Positions 13,252 through 21,109 are shown, numbered from the stretch's first letter. The stretch is 21,109 nt of DNA from an uncultured Verrucomicrobiota bacterium (GCA_938003985.1 CALKWZ010000019.1:1-21109), one strand, 5' to 3'. Numbers and translations: made by a program. Notes: generated by a model not told the origin, from the sequence alone.

Positions 13252-14592
13252 ATGCCGGGGGCGGATCGGGCGCTGGCGGTGCTGGTTCAACTGCTGGGAT
13301 ATCGGCGCTGGGAACGGCTGCGCCGGCGGACCGGCCGTTGGGCGGGGCTGCGGCGGCTGCAACGAATTGCCGCAGCGGGCGGCAAACCGCTTCTGGTCTA
13401 TGCGGTGCCCTACGACGTGGCCAAGCTGCAGACGGGCGGCGCCCGTCGCATCGCCGGCATCGCCCAGGCGCTTGCGCGCCGGTACCGGGTGTGCATCCTG
13501 TCCCTTTCGCCCGCCTCGCGTCCGTTTTCAGTGCGGAACCTTGCGCCGGACGTCTGGATGGCGGCGATACCGGCCCGCGCGGATTTTGCGGAACGCAGCG
13601 CCGGGCTGCGGCCGACCTGCGCCGGCGCGGCGCCGCTGTTTGCCTTTGCCGGGGAAGTGGCCGGAGCGTCGGATTTCCGCGCGGCGCTGGACGTCCTGCA
13701 ACCGCAGGCGCACGCTTGGGCTCTCGCCGCGCCGCTGGCGTGGCCGCCGTTGAAGGCGCGGATCGCCGTCGGCGCGCCGTTGATCTACGATGCGCACGAC
13801 GATGCGCCCGCTTTTCTGCGGGATGTTCTGGGCTGCCGCGCTGCCGATGCGCTGGCGCGGGCGGATGAGGCTGAACGGGAATTGGCGGAACGGGCGACGG
13901 TGGCGGCGTTTTGCACCCCCGCCGACCGCGCGGCGGCGACCGCGCGCATGCCGGCGCTGGCGTCCAAGGCCGTCGTCGTGCCCAATGGCGTCGACGTGGA
14001 GGCCTGTGCGTTCGTGCCGCCGGCGGAAGCGCGGGCCGCGCGCCGAAAAGCCGGGCTAAGCCGGCCGGTGGCGCTGTTCATGGGGGCCGGATTCCGCCCC
14101 AACTGGGAAGCGGCAGACGCGCTCGCGCGAATTCTGGCGCCGGCTTTTCCCGACGTCCTTTTCGTCGTCATGGGGTTGCCGAACGAACCCGATCGCGCCG
14201 CCGGCGGCGCGGAACCGGGTCCCAACGTGTTGTGGTTGGGTCCCGTTGCCGAAGAAACCAAGGCCGCCGTGTTCGCCCTGGCGGACGTGGCGCTGGCACC
14301 GATGAAAAGCGGAACGGGTTCGAGCCTGAAAATTCCGGAATATGCCGCCCACGGGAAGATCGTGGTCGGCACGCCCGTGGGCTTGCGCGGTTTCGAGGCG
14401 CTGGCCGGCCAGGCGGCGGTGGTTGTCGCGGACGACGTGGTCGCCGCGCTGGCGGAAACGCTGGCGGGATTGGAGCGGGATCCGGACGGTTTTACGGCCG
14501 CGTGCCGGGCGGCGCGCACCTGGGTGGAACGGCATTTGGACTGGACCGTGGCGGCGCAACCGCTGCTGGCGGCGCTGGAATCGGTCGGCTAG
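13252..14592 (+). CDS. GT4-type (GT-B fold) glycosyltransferase
   Basis: A 446-residue protein from ATG 13252. The N-terminal basic amphipathic helix (RALAVLVQLLGYRRWERLRRR) could attach it to the inner membrane face. The acceptor-side Rossmann domain starts near KPLLVYAVPYDVAKLQTGGARR. YDAHDD (179-184), PNGVD (244-248), FMGAGFRPNWEA (277-288), NVLWLGPV and the donor-binding SGTGSSLKIPEYAAHGK (353-369) with IVVGTPVGLRGFE are the typical GT4 pattern, implying transfer of a sugar from a nucleotide-sugar donor to a growing glycan. An in-frame ATG at 13147 would add 35 residues, but that stretch has weaker third-position GC; the start remains uncertain. It is first in a run of four same-strand genes with O-acyltransferase and GT9 genes, indicating surface-polysaccharide or lipopolysaccharide synthesis. 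Donor and acceptor are not predictable. Confidence 0.85.
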   Translation: MPGADRALAVLVQLLGYRRWERLRRRTGRWAGLRRLQRIAAAGGKPLLVYAVPYDVAKLQTGGARRIAGIAQALARRYRVCILSLSPASRPFSVRNLAPDVWMAAIPARADFAERSAGLRPTCAGAAPLFAFAGEVAGASDFRAALDVLQPQAHAWALAAPLAWPPLKARIAVGAPLIYDAHDDAPAFLRDVLGCRAADALARADEAERELAERATVAAFCTPADRAAATARMPALASKAVVVPNGVDVEACAFVPPAEARAARRKAGLSRPVALFMGAGFRPNWEAADALARILAPAFPDVLFVVMGLPNEPDRAAGGAEPGPNVLWLGPVAEETKAAVFALADVALAPMKSGTGSSLKIPEYAAHGKIVVGTPVGLRGFEALAGQAAVVVADDVVAALAETLAGLERDPDGFTAACRAARTWVERHLDWTVAAQPLLAALESVG

Positions 14593-14607
14593 GCGGGGAC
14601 GACGGCC

Positions 14608-16020
14608 ATGGTCTTCAACTCGCTGGTATTTCTGGTCTTCTTCGCGGTGGTCTACGGCCTGTATCGGGTTCTGCCGCACCGCGGCCAGAACGTCCTGATC
14701 CTGGTTTCCAGCTACTTCTTCTACGGCTGGTGGGACTGGCGTTTCCTGTCGCTGATCTTCGTCTCCACGTTGATCGACTACGTGGCGGCCCGGGTCATCG
14801 ACGATGCCGGCGACAACCGCCGGCGCCGTCGGATCGCCGTCGGCGCCAGCATCGTGTCGAACCTGGGCATCCTCGGTTTCTTCAAGTATTTCAATTTCTT
14901 CGCGGAAAACCTGGCGGCGCTGCTCCAGGCTTTCGGCGTGGAGGTTTCGCTCCGGCATCTGAACATCGTGTTGCCGGTGGGCATCTCGTTCTACACGTTC
15001 CAGACCATGTCCTACACGCTGGACGTCTACCGCGGCCAGATGAAGGCGGCGCGGAGCTTCCTGGATTTCGCCGCGTTCGTGTCGTTTTTCCCCCAATTGG
15101 TGGCCGGGCCCATCGAGCGCGCCGCCCGGTTGCTGCCGCAGATCCAGCAACCCCGGACGATCTCGCGCGACGGTCTGGAAAGCGGCGCCTGGCTCGTGGC
15201 CTGGGGGCTGTTCAAGAAGTGCGTCGTGGCGGACAACCTGGCCGTGCTGGTGGACGCCGCGTTTGGCGCCGAGGCGCCGACCGGCGCCGTCGCGTTGTTG
15301 GCGCTGTATGCGTTCGCGTTCCAGATCTACTGCGATTTTTCGGGCTACAGCGACATCGCCCGCGGCATTTCCCGCTGGATGGGCATCGATCTGATGCTGA
15401 ATTTCGACAACCCGTATTTCGCCGTGAATCCGAAGGATTTCTGGGCGCGGTGGCACGTCAGCCTGTCGAGCTGGCTGCGGGATTACCTGTACATCTCGCT
15501 GGGCGGCAACCGGCGGGGCCGGGGGCGAACCTACGTCCATCTGGCGTTGACCATGTTGCTGGGCGGGTTGTGGCATGGCGCGGCGTGGACGTTCATCGCC
15601 TGGGGCGCCTTCCACGGCGCGATGCTGGTGGTCTACCACGCGTGGGCGGAGCGCTACGCGCCCAAGGGCACGGCCGATTCCGGCCGCTGGCTCTGGCCGC
15701 GCCGGATCTTCTTCTTCCAGTTGACTTGCCTGGGCTGGCTTCTTTTCCGCGCGGAATCCCTGGGGCAGGTCGGCGACGTGCTGAGCCGGATCTTCACGGA
15801 TTTCGCCTGGGATGCGCAGGCCACCGACGCCTTGGCGGCGCTGGTGCTGTTCTGCCTGCCGCTCTGGCTGGTCCAGCTGCTCCAGGTGAAGACCGGCGAT
15901 CTCCTGGCGCCGATGCGGCTCTCGGCGGTCCCCCGCGCCGCGCTGTGCGCGACGCTGATCCTGATGGCGTTGGCGTTCGGAAATACGGGCGGCGGGGCTT
16001 TCATCTACTTCCAATTCTGA
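14608..16020 (+). CDS. MBOAT-family O-acyltransferase (AlgI/DltB-like)
   Basis: A 470-residue polytopic membrane protein of the membrane-bound O-acyltransferase family, which moves acyl (often acetyl) groups across the membrane onto extracytoplasmic glycans. Many hydrophobic helices are visible from the N-terminus (SLVFLVFFAVVYGLYRVLP) to the C-terminus. Diagnostic motifs are SYFFYGWWDW (35-44), FFPQLVAGPIERA (160-172), QIYCDFSGYSDIARG (239-253), the RWHVSLSSWLRDYLYISLGG block (281-300) and LWHGAAWTFIAWGAFHG with His323 and His336, the conserved pair around the active centre. Length fits AlgI-type members. A possible Shine-Dalgarno (GGGGA, spacing about 9) precedes ATG 14608. It lies 15 nt after the GT4 gene and 2 nt before the SGNH-like gene, the usual AlgI/AlgJ-type pairing. 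Confidence 0.95.
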   Translation: MVFNSLVFLVFFAVVYGLYRVLPHRGQNVLILVSSYFFYGWWDWRFLSLIFVSTLIDYVAARVIDDAGDNRRRRRIAVGASIVSNLGILGFFKYFNFFAENLAALLQAFGVEVSLRHLNIVLPVGISFYTFQTMSYTLDVYRGQMKAARSFLDFAAFVSFFPQLVAGPIERAARLLPQIQQPRTISRDGLESGAWLVAWGLFKKCVVADNLAVLVDAAFGAEAPTGAVALLALYAFAFQIYCDFSGYSDIARGISRWMGIDLMLNFDNPYFAVNPKDFWARWHVSLSSWLRDYLYISLGGNRRGRGRTYVHLALTMLLGGLWHGAAWTFIAWGAFHGAMLVVYHAWAERYAPKGTADSGRWLWPRRIFFFQLTCLGWLLFRAESLGQVGDVLSRIFTDFAWDAQATDALAALVLFCLPLWLVQLLQVKTGDLLAPMRLSAVPRAALCATLILMALAFGNTGGGAFIYFQF

Positions 16021-16022
16021 CC

Positions 16023-17237
16023 ATGCGCGACCTGCATTCCCATCCCAGCGTGCGCGAAGCGGAAGAAGCCTTTCTGCGGAAGGCGTGGTGGCTGTTTCCC
16101 GTTTTCGGGGCGGTGGTTTCGCTGGTGATCGGCGGGCCGTTCTGGGCCTGGGTGGATGGTCTGCCGGTGGCGGTGCGCTGGGCGGATCTGCTGGGATGGC
16201 GCGCGGGATTGGCGGCCGTGGCGTTTTCGGGCATTCCCGTCGCGTGGTGGCTGGGCCTGCGGCTGAAGCGGGCCGGGTTCTGGGTGTGGCTGGTTGTCCT
16301 GGTCTTGGTGGCGGGCGCGGAAGGTGTGCTGCGGACGTCGAAAGTGCAGACCGCGCTGTGGCTGGCCGCGCAAGGCCGGCTGGATGCCGGCCAGCATTTC
16401 ATGCGGGAAGTCTGCTACGTGCGCCTGGAAGAAGCGGCGGGGCGGAAGGCTCCGGCGCCCGCGGTCGTGCTGGTCGGCTCCAGCCAGATGCTGCACGGCG
16501 TGGACGATCACCGGCTGCGCGAGCTGCTGCGGCCCGTGCCCGTCATCCGCCGCGCGATGTTCGGCCTGACGCCGCTCAAGGCCCTGGCCATGCGAACCTA
16601 TCTGCCGTTCCGGGCGGGCGACGTGTGCGTCCTGTACCTTTCGGAACTCGACTTCACGAACCAGGACGAGTTTCCTTTTGCCTGGTTCCGGCCTTATGCC
16701 TCGTGGCGGACCTTGCCGGCGGTGGTGGGCTGCATGCCGCGTTCCGTCCGGATCCGGCAGTGGCGGCATCTGGCGGATTACGCCCTCGCCGCCACCGCCG
16801 AAGGGTGGCGCGCGCGCGATTTCCTGGGCCGCATCGCGTTTCATTTCACGGGCCGCGTCCGGCGGCCGGCGGAAATTTCCGGCGCGGCCGAAGCGACGGC
16901 TCTGGCGGACCGGGCGCGCGGAAAACTGCACTTTTCGGAAGCGGAATGGCAGGCGTTCCGGCGCTTTGCCGCGCAGGCGGCCGAACGCCAGGTCGAATTG
17001 GTGGTGTTCGAAGGCGAGGTGAGTCCCGGCTTGCAGTCCGCGGAACGGACGCAGGCCAAGGCGTCCGTGCGCCGGCTCGTTTCCGGATTCGTGGTGCCCG
17101 GCTACGGCCGCTACGTGCCGCTGGCCGAGCAGGGGCTCGCGTTGACGGACGCGGATTGGCACGACTTGACCCACCTGAACGCGGCCGGCCGCGAGAAACT
17201 CACCCGCCGGCTCGCGCAGGAGCTGGCCCGGCCATGA
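16023..17237 (+). CDS. SGNH-like membrane protein, partner of the MBOAT transferase
   Basis: A 404-residue protein with hydrophobic segments at about 23-43, 61-79 and 86-103, then a domain that should lie outside the cytoplasm. The domain opens with VVLVGSSQMLHGVDD (148-162), resembling SGNH block I with S154 in the serine position. It closes with DADWHDLTHLNAAGREKL, where D381 and H384 fit the block V D-x-x-H pair. A middle segment (VCVLYLSELDF) may be block III-like. This matches AlgJ/AlgX/DltD-type partners that pass the acyl group from an MBOAT protein to the polysaccharide. It follows the MBOAT stop by 2 nt without a clear Shine-Dalgarno, and its own stop overlaps the next start (ATGA, 17234-17237), so translation is probably coupled through all three genes. 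Confidence 0.8.
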   Translation: MRDLHSHPSVREAEEAFLRKAWWLFPVFGAVVSLVIGGPFWAWVDGLPVAVRWADLLGWRAGLAAVAFSGIPVAWWLGLRLKRAGFWVWLVVLVLVAGAEGVLRTSKVQTALWLAAQGRLDAGQHFMREVCYVRLEEAAGRKAPAPAVVLVGSSQMLHGVDDHRLRELLRPVPVIRRAMFGLTPLKALAMRTYLPFRAGDVCVLYLSELDFTNQDEFPFAWFRPYASWRTLPAVVGCMPRSVRIRQWRHLADYALAATAEGWRARDFLGRIAFHFTGRVRRPAEISGAAEATALADRARGKLHFSEAEWQAFRRFAAQAAERQVELVVFEGEVSPGLQSAERTQAKASVRRLVSGFVVPGYGRYVPLAEQGLALTDADWHDLTHLNAAGREKLTRRLAQELARP

Positions 17238-18373
17238 ACGCATCGCTTCTCAAAGGGCGGGGTGACCGGTGGCGCTATCCGATTCTGGATTCCGCCGCGC
17301 GGCGGCTGCCGGCTCCCGCGGCGCGCGGCGCGGCGGTGGTCGTCTGCACGCCGGGACATCTGGGCGACGTGCTGCATGCGGTGCCGATGCTCCGGGCGTT
17401 GCGCGCCGGAAAACCGGCGGCGAAGGTCGTCTGGCTGGTGGGGCCGTGGAGCGAGACGCTCGCGCGGCGCTACGCCGCCCTCGTGGATGAAATCCGGATC
17501 TTCGGACCCAATCTTCCGAATTACGCGCGCGGCAAACGCGCGTGGCGCCAGTCGGCGTGGCGCCAATGGCGAGTGGCGTTGGATTTGCGCCGGCTCGGTC
17601 CGGACGTGCTGATCGCGCCGCTGGACGCGCCGGGGCGGTTTCTGGCCAACGCGGCTTGTCCGCGCATCTGGGTGGGCATCGGCGAGCGCCGGCCGCCGCG
17701 CGTGCGGCCGGACATCGCGACCGTCGTTCAGCCCTACGAAAAGGACCGCTACGAGGCCGACGCGTGGTGCGGATTGCTGGAACCGCTGGGCCTCGCGGCG
17801 CGGGCCGAGCGGTTGATTTATGAGCCGACGTCGGCCGAACGGCAGGCGGCGGAGGATTTCCTGAAATCGGCCGGCGTGGATGTGGAACGCCCGCTGGCTC
17901 TGATCGCGCCGGGCTCGGGCTGGAGCGGGAAAAACTGGTTGCCCGAACGTTTCGGCGAAGTCGCGGCGTGCCTGGCAACGGAGCGCAACGCCCAGATCGC
18001 GTGGATCGGCGGACCGGAGGAAGCCGCGTTGGTGCCGGCGGCCCGCGCCGGCGATTTCCGTTGGTTCGGAAAAGTGCCGCTGCCCGTGCTGGCGGCGGTC
18101 CTGCCGCGGGCGCGAGTGTTCATGGGCAACGACGGCGGCCTGCTGCATTTCGCGGCGGCGCAGGGCGTGCCGACGGTCTCCGTCTGGGGTCCGACCTCGC
18201 CCGGCAAATGGGGGCCGAAGGGTGAACGACATCGCCAGATCCGCAAGACGGAGCGCTGCGAAGGCTGCATCTATTGGGATTACCGCGCAACTTGCCGCCA
18301 CGATCGCGCCTGCATGAAAGCGGTGGCGACGGCCGACGTGCTGGCTGCGATCCGGGATGTCTGGGGAGTATGA
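17234..18373 (+). CDS. GT9-family glycosyltransferase (heptosyltransferase-like)
   Basis: A 379-residue GT-B glycosyltransferase of family 9, to which the heptosyltransferases of lipopolysaccharide core synthesis belong. Seen: GHLGDVLHAVPMLRAL near residue 41 (the usual G-x-[IL]-GD motif), LIAPGSGWSGKNWLPERF (223-240), RVFMGNDGGLLHFAAAQGVPTV (294-315) and WGPTSPGKWGP (318-328). The C-terminal region carries four cysteines (C342, C345, C354, C360), an arrangement I believe recurs in part of this family. ATG 17234 overlaps the preceding TGA as ATGA. It is the last gene of the polysaccharide cassette. Its sugar donor is not evident; heptose is possible but unproven. Its TGA (18371-18373) overlaps the T-run of the opposing cysK terminator, so this cassette has no intrinsic terminator of its own that I can see. 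Confidence 0.88.
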   Translation: MNASLLKGRGDRWRYPILDSAARRLPAPAARGAAVVVCTPGHLGDVLHAVPMLRALRAGKPAAKVVWLVGPWSETLARRYAALVDEIRIFGPNLPNYARGKRAWRQSAWRQWRVALDLRRLGPDVLIAPLDAPGRFLANAACPRIWVGIGERRPPRVRPDIATVVQPYEKDRYEADAWCGLLEPLGLAARAERLIYEPTSAERQAAEDFLKSAGVDVERPLALIAPGSGWSGKNWLPERFGEVAACLATERNAQIAWIGGPEEAALVPAARAGDFRWFGKVPLPVLAAVLPRARVFMGNDGGLLHFAAAQGVPTVSVWGPTSPGKWGPKGERHRQIRKTERCEGCIYWDYRATCRHDRACMKAVATADVLAAIRDVWGV

Positions 18374-18402
18374 AAAAGGCCAAGCCGTTTCCGGCTTGGC
18401 CT
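18373..18402 (-). terminator. Intrinsic terminator of cysK
   Basis: Read on the minus strand, an 11-bp perfect stem (18392-18402 with 18377-18387) closes a GAAA tetraloop and runs into five T residues (18377-18373), 20 nt after the cysK stop codon. The plus strand has no T-run after the hairpin, so it works mainly for cysK. The T-run overlaps the last base of the convergent GT9 stop codon. Confidence 0.88.
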
Positions 18403-18422
18403 GCCGCACGTCGTGGATTCGC

Positions 18423-19379
<957 letters not shown>

Positions 19380-19397
19380 GGCTGTCTCCTTGATCGT

Positions 19398-19450
19398 TTA
19401 CTTGCGAAAGTTTTTTGACATTATCCCCGAATCACAGCATATTCAAGTAA
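19398..19450. promoter_or_regulatory. Overlapping divergent promoters of cysK and metY with flanking inverted repeat
   Basis: Plus strand: TTGACA (19415-19420), 17 bp, CATATT (19438-19443), for metY. Minus strand: GATAAT (19420-19425), preceded 16-17 bp upstream by a CTTGAA-type -35 (19442-19447), for cysK. The two promoters therefore share bases and face away from each other. A 7-bp inverted repeat, TTACTTG (19398-19404) and CAAGTAA (19444-19450), brackets both, a possible operator. No S-box or other riboswitch is recognisable; the 103-bp region is too short for one plus two promoters. Confidence 0.6.
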
Positions 19451-19482
19451 GTTTATAGATAATACTGAAAATAAGGAATGCC

Positions 19483-20775
19483 ATGAGCCAAGGTCTCCAT
19501 ACCCTTTCGTTGCACGCGGGCCAGAAGCCGGATCCGACGACGGGCGCGCGCGCGGTGCCGATCTACCAAACCTCTTCCTACGTGTTCAAAAGCACGGAAC
19601 ACGCGGCGAATCTTTTTGCCCTGAAGGAATTCGGCAACATCTACACTCGCCTGATGAACCCCACCACGGACGCGTTCGAGCAGCGCGTGGCCGCCATCGA
19701 AGGCGGCACCGGCGCCTTGGGCGTGGCCTCGGGCATGGCGGCGATCACCTACGCCTTGCTGGCGATCACGCGCCTCGGCGACGAGATCGTCTCGGGCAAC
19801 AATCTCTACGGCGGCACCTACCAGCTCTTCCACCACCAGTTCCCCAAGCTGGGGCGCACGGTGACCTTCGTCGATTCGCGCGATCCGGAAGCGTTCCGCA
19901 AGGCCATCGGCCCCAAGACCCGCGCGGTCTACGTCGAAACCATCGGCAATCCGAAGCTGGACGTGCCGGACTTCGCGGCGATCGCGAAGATCGCGCATGA
20001 AGCCGGCCTGCCGCTGGTGGTGGACAACACGGTGGGCGTCGGCCTGGTGCGGCCGTTCGAGCACGGCGCGGACGTCATCGCGTCGTCGGCCACGAAATAC
20101 ATCGGCGGCCACGGCACGAGCGTGGGCGGCGTGATCGTGGACTCGGGCAAGTTCCAATGGAACAACGGCAAGTTCCCGGAGTTCACCGAACCCGATCCGA
20201 GCTACCACGGGCTGAAGTACTGGGACGCGCTGGGCAACGTGCCGGGCATGGGCAACGTGGCGTTCATCCTCAAGATCCGCCTGACGCTGCTGCGCGACCT
20301 GGGCGCGGCGCTGAGCCCCTTCAACGCGCACCAGTTCCTGATCGGGCTGGAAACCCTGCCGCTGCGGCAGGCGCGCCATTCCGCCAACGCGCTGGCGCTG
20401 GCCCGCTGGCTGCAGAAGCATCCGCGGGTGAGCTGGGTGGTCTATCCCGGACTCGAGAGCGACCCGAGCCACGCCGTCGCCGCGAAATACCTCAAACAGG
20501 GGTTCGGCGGCCTCGTGGGCTTCGGCATCCAAGGCGGCCGCGCGGCGGGCGAGAAGTTCATCGACTCGGTCAAGCTGCTGTCGCACCTGGCGAACATCGG
20601 CGACGCCAAGACGCTGGTGATCCATCCGGCCTCGACCACCCATCAGCAACTCACGGCGGCCGAACAGGCCGAGACGGGCGTGACGGACGACTACCTCCGG
20701 CTGTCCGTCGGGCTCGAGGACGTGGAAGACCTGCAGGCCGACATCGACCAGGCGCTGGCCCAGGCGGCGCCCTGA
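19483..20775 (+). CDS. metY: O-acetylhomoserine sulfhydrylase (MetY-type)
   Basis: A 430-residue PLP enzyme of the Cys/Met metabolism family that makes L-homocysteine from O-acetylhomoserine and sulfide. Seen: FGNIYTRLMNPT (50-61, with the phosphate-contacting Tyr/Arg from the neighbouring subunit), ASGMAAITYAL (82-92), GGTYQLF, VYVETIGNP (149-157), VVDNTVG with D181, and SSATKYIGGHG with the PLP lysine K205. The C-terminal SLGLE-type end reads LRLSVGLEDVEDLQADI. The roughly 430-residue length fits the O-acetylhomoserine aminocarboxypropyltransferase branch rather than the shorter cystathionine gamma-synthases (about 380-400). ATG 19483 has AAGGA 5 nt ahead. Divergent from cysK, with overlapping promoters. 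Downstream lie a 20-bp palindrome and an HPr-like gene. Confidence 0.93.
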   Translation: MSQGLHTLSLHAGQKPDPTTGARAVPIYQTSSYVFKSTEHAANLFALKEFGNIYTRLMNPTTDAFEQRVAAIEGGTGALGVASGMAAITYALLAITRLGDEIVSGNNLYGGTYQLFHHQFPKLGRTVTFVDSRDPEAFRKAIGPKTRAVYVETIGNPKLDVPDFAAIAKIAHEAGLPLVVDNTVGVGLVRPFEHGADVIASSATKYIGGHGTSVGGVIVDSGKFQWNNGKFPEFTEPDPSYHGLKYWDALGNVPGMGNVAFILKIRLTLLRDLGAALSPFNAHQFLIGLETLPLRQARHSANALALARWLQKHPRVSWVVYPGLESDPSHAVAAKYLKQGFGGLVGFGIQGGRAAGEKFIDSVKLLSHLANIGDAKTLVIHPASTTHQQLTAAEQAETGVTDDYLRLSVGLEDVEDLQADIDQALAQAAP

Positions 20776-20779
20776 CGGA

Positions 20780-20799
20780 GGGCGGCGCCGGCGCCGCCC
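20780..20799. repeat. Perfect 20-bp GC palindrome between metY and the HPr-like gene
   Basis: GGGCGGCGCC followed by its exact reverse complement occupies 20780-20799 in the 32-nt gap between the metY stop (20773-20775) and ATG 20808. It could form a hairpin in the joint mRNA. The only good Shine-Dalgarno, GGAGGG (20777-20782), borders it and is too far from the ATG unless the hairpin folds. No T-run follows, so it is not a typical terminator. Confidence 0.7.
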
Positions 20800-20807
20800 G
20801 CACGAGC

Positions 20808-21074
20808 ATGAAGACGCGCCAGTTGATCGTCCAATGCGAAGGCGGGCTGCACTTGCGGGTGGCGGCGCAGATCGTCAAGGAAGCCCAGCGGCACCGGGCG
20901 CAGGTGCACCTGCGCTGCGCCGGATGCCCGCGGGCGAACGCCTGCTCGATTTTCGAGCTGCTCAAGCTGGGGGCGGCGCAAGGCACGCCGCTGGAAATCG
21001 TCGCCGAGGGCCCCGACGAAGACGCCGCGCTGCGCGCGCTGGAAGAACTGTTCGGCGAAGGCGCCGGCATTTGA
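20808..21074 (+). CDS. HPr-like phosphocarrier-family protein with cysteine cluster
   Basis: An 88-residue protein of normal HPr length. It carries GGLHLRVAAQIV, aligned with the HPr active-site motif G-L-H-A-R-P-A, with His15 and Arg17 kept but Ala16 as Leu and Pro18 as Val. The region corresponding to the regulatory serine reads CSIFELLKLGAAQGTPLEI, with Ser47 and the typical LGA..G turn. HPr passes phosphate from enzyme I to sugar-specific EIIA proteins, or regulates through its serine. Unusual are four cysteines, three of them clustered (C37, C40, C46, giving CxxC-x5-C), plus C10. No PTS gene is in the window; the neighbour upstream is metY. It may be a regulatory HPr variant rather than a sugar phosphocarrier. 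The start is supported by homology; no well-placed Shine-Dalgarno is seen in linear sequence. Confidence 0.8.
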   Translation: MKTRQLIVQCEGGLHLRVAAQIVKEAQRHRAQVHLRCAGCPRANACSIFELLKLGAAQGTPLEIVAEGPDEDAALRALEELFGEGAGI

Positions 21075-21086
21075 CCGGGCCGGCCG

Positions 21087-21109
21087 CTCCGCAACGTTTT
21101 ACGTGCTAC
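21087..21109. repeat. Further copy of the 19-bp palindrome, cut by the window edge
   Basis: TTTTACGT (21097-21104), loop GCT (21105-21107) and the first two bases of the right arm match the array at 1444-1555. The ten preceding bases (CTCCGCAACG) also resemble the array spacer ending CGCAAAG. It lies 22 nt after the HPr-like stop codon. Confidence 0.75.

Noticed and set aside
13147..14592. GT4 gene starting at ATG 13147
   Set aside because: Possible but less favoured: the added 35 codons have lower third-position GC than the rest of the gene and no ribosome-binding site.
19380..19482. SAM riboswitch or T-box upstream of the sulfur genes
   Set aside because: Only 103 bp separates the two start codons and it is already occupied by two promoters. 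No S-box core or T-box sequence is recognisable.

Overview
The window is GC-rich (roughly two-thirds GC by eye) bacterial chromosomal DNA with tightly packed genes and short intergenic gaps. No tRNA, rRNA, transposase or phage gene is visible. The gene set (AsmA-like and SurA-like envelope proteins, GT9 glycosyltransferase, DXP-type pdxA, ispD-like gene, tsaB and tsaE) points to a diderm bacterium. The style of the unknown proteins, the odd IspD variant and the HPr-like protein make me lean to the PVC group (Verrucomicrobiota/Kiritimatiellota). That placement is an inference from the sequence, not the result of a search.

Layout. 1-1437 (+): the 3' part of an unknown coiled-coil-containing protein, then a translationally coupled (GTGA overlap) membrane-anchored PsbP/DcrB-like protein. 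1438-1560: a tandem array of four perfect 19-bp palindromes at an exact 31-bp period, filling the gap between two convergent genes. 1561-3991 (-): a PhoB/PhoR-type two-component operon. 4121-4564 (+): tsaE, whose stop codon interlocks with that of pdxA. 4561-6491 (-): a SurA-like periplasmic chaperone gene followed by pdxA. 6575-7645 (+): a secreted low-complexity protein of unknown function. 7813-8496 (+): an IspD-family protein lacking most of the canonical catalytic residues. 8641-8928 (+): an HU-type DNA-binding protein with a textbook terminator. 9040-9672 (+): tsaB. 9718-10428 (+): an unknown secreted protein. 10450-12984 (-): a large AsmA-like envelope protein. 13252-18373 (+): a four-gene surface-polysaccharide cassette (GT4 glycosyltransferase, MBOAT O-acyltransferase, SGNH-like membrane protein, GT9 glycosyltransferase). 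18423-20775: cysK (-) and metY (+), divergent from overlapping promoters, together making cysteine and homocysteine by direct sulfhydrylation. 20808-21074 (+): an HPr-like protein with a cysteine cluster. The window ends inside another copy of the palindrome seen at 1444-1555.

How the genes relate. The polysaccharide cassette is the clearest functional unit: two glycosyltransferases around an MBOAT/SGNH pair, the usual arrangement for O-acetylation of an exported or lipid-linked glycan. cysK and metY form a sulfur-assimilation pair with back-to-back control. TsaB and TsaE both serve tRNA t6A synthesis but sit in separate transcription units.

The most unusual signals are non-coding. One is the AT-rich palindrome family. 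The other is a recurrent -10-like hexamer 7-8 nt ahead of start codons that mostly lack a well-placed Shine-Dalgarno sequence, which suggests leaderless mRNAs. Genes with clear Shine-Dalgarno sequences (phoB, ispD, HU, cysK, metY) have ordinary leaders.
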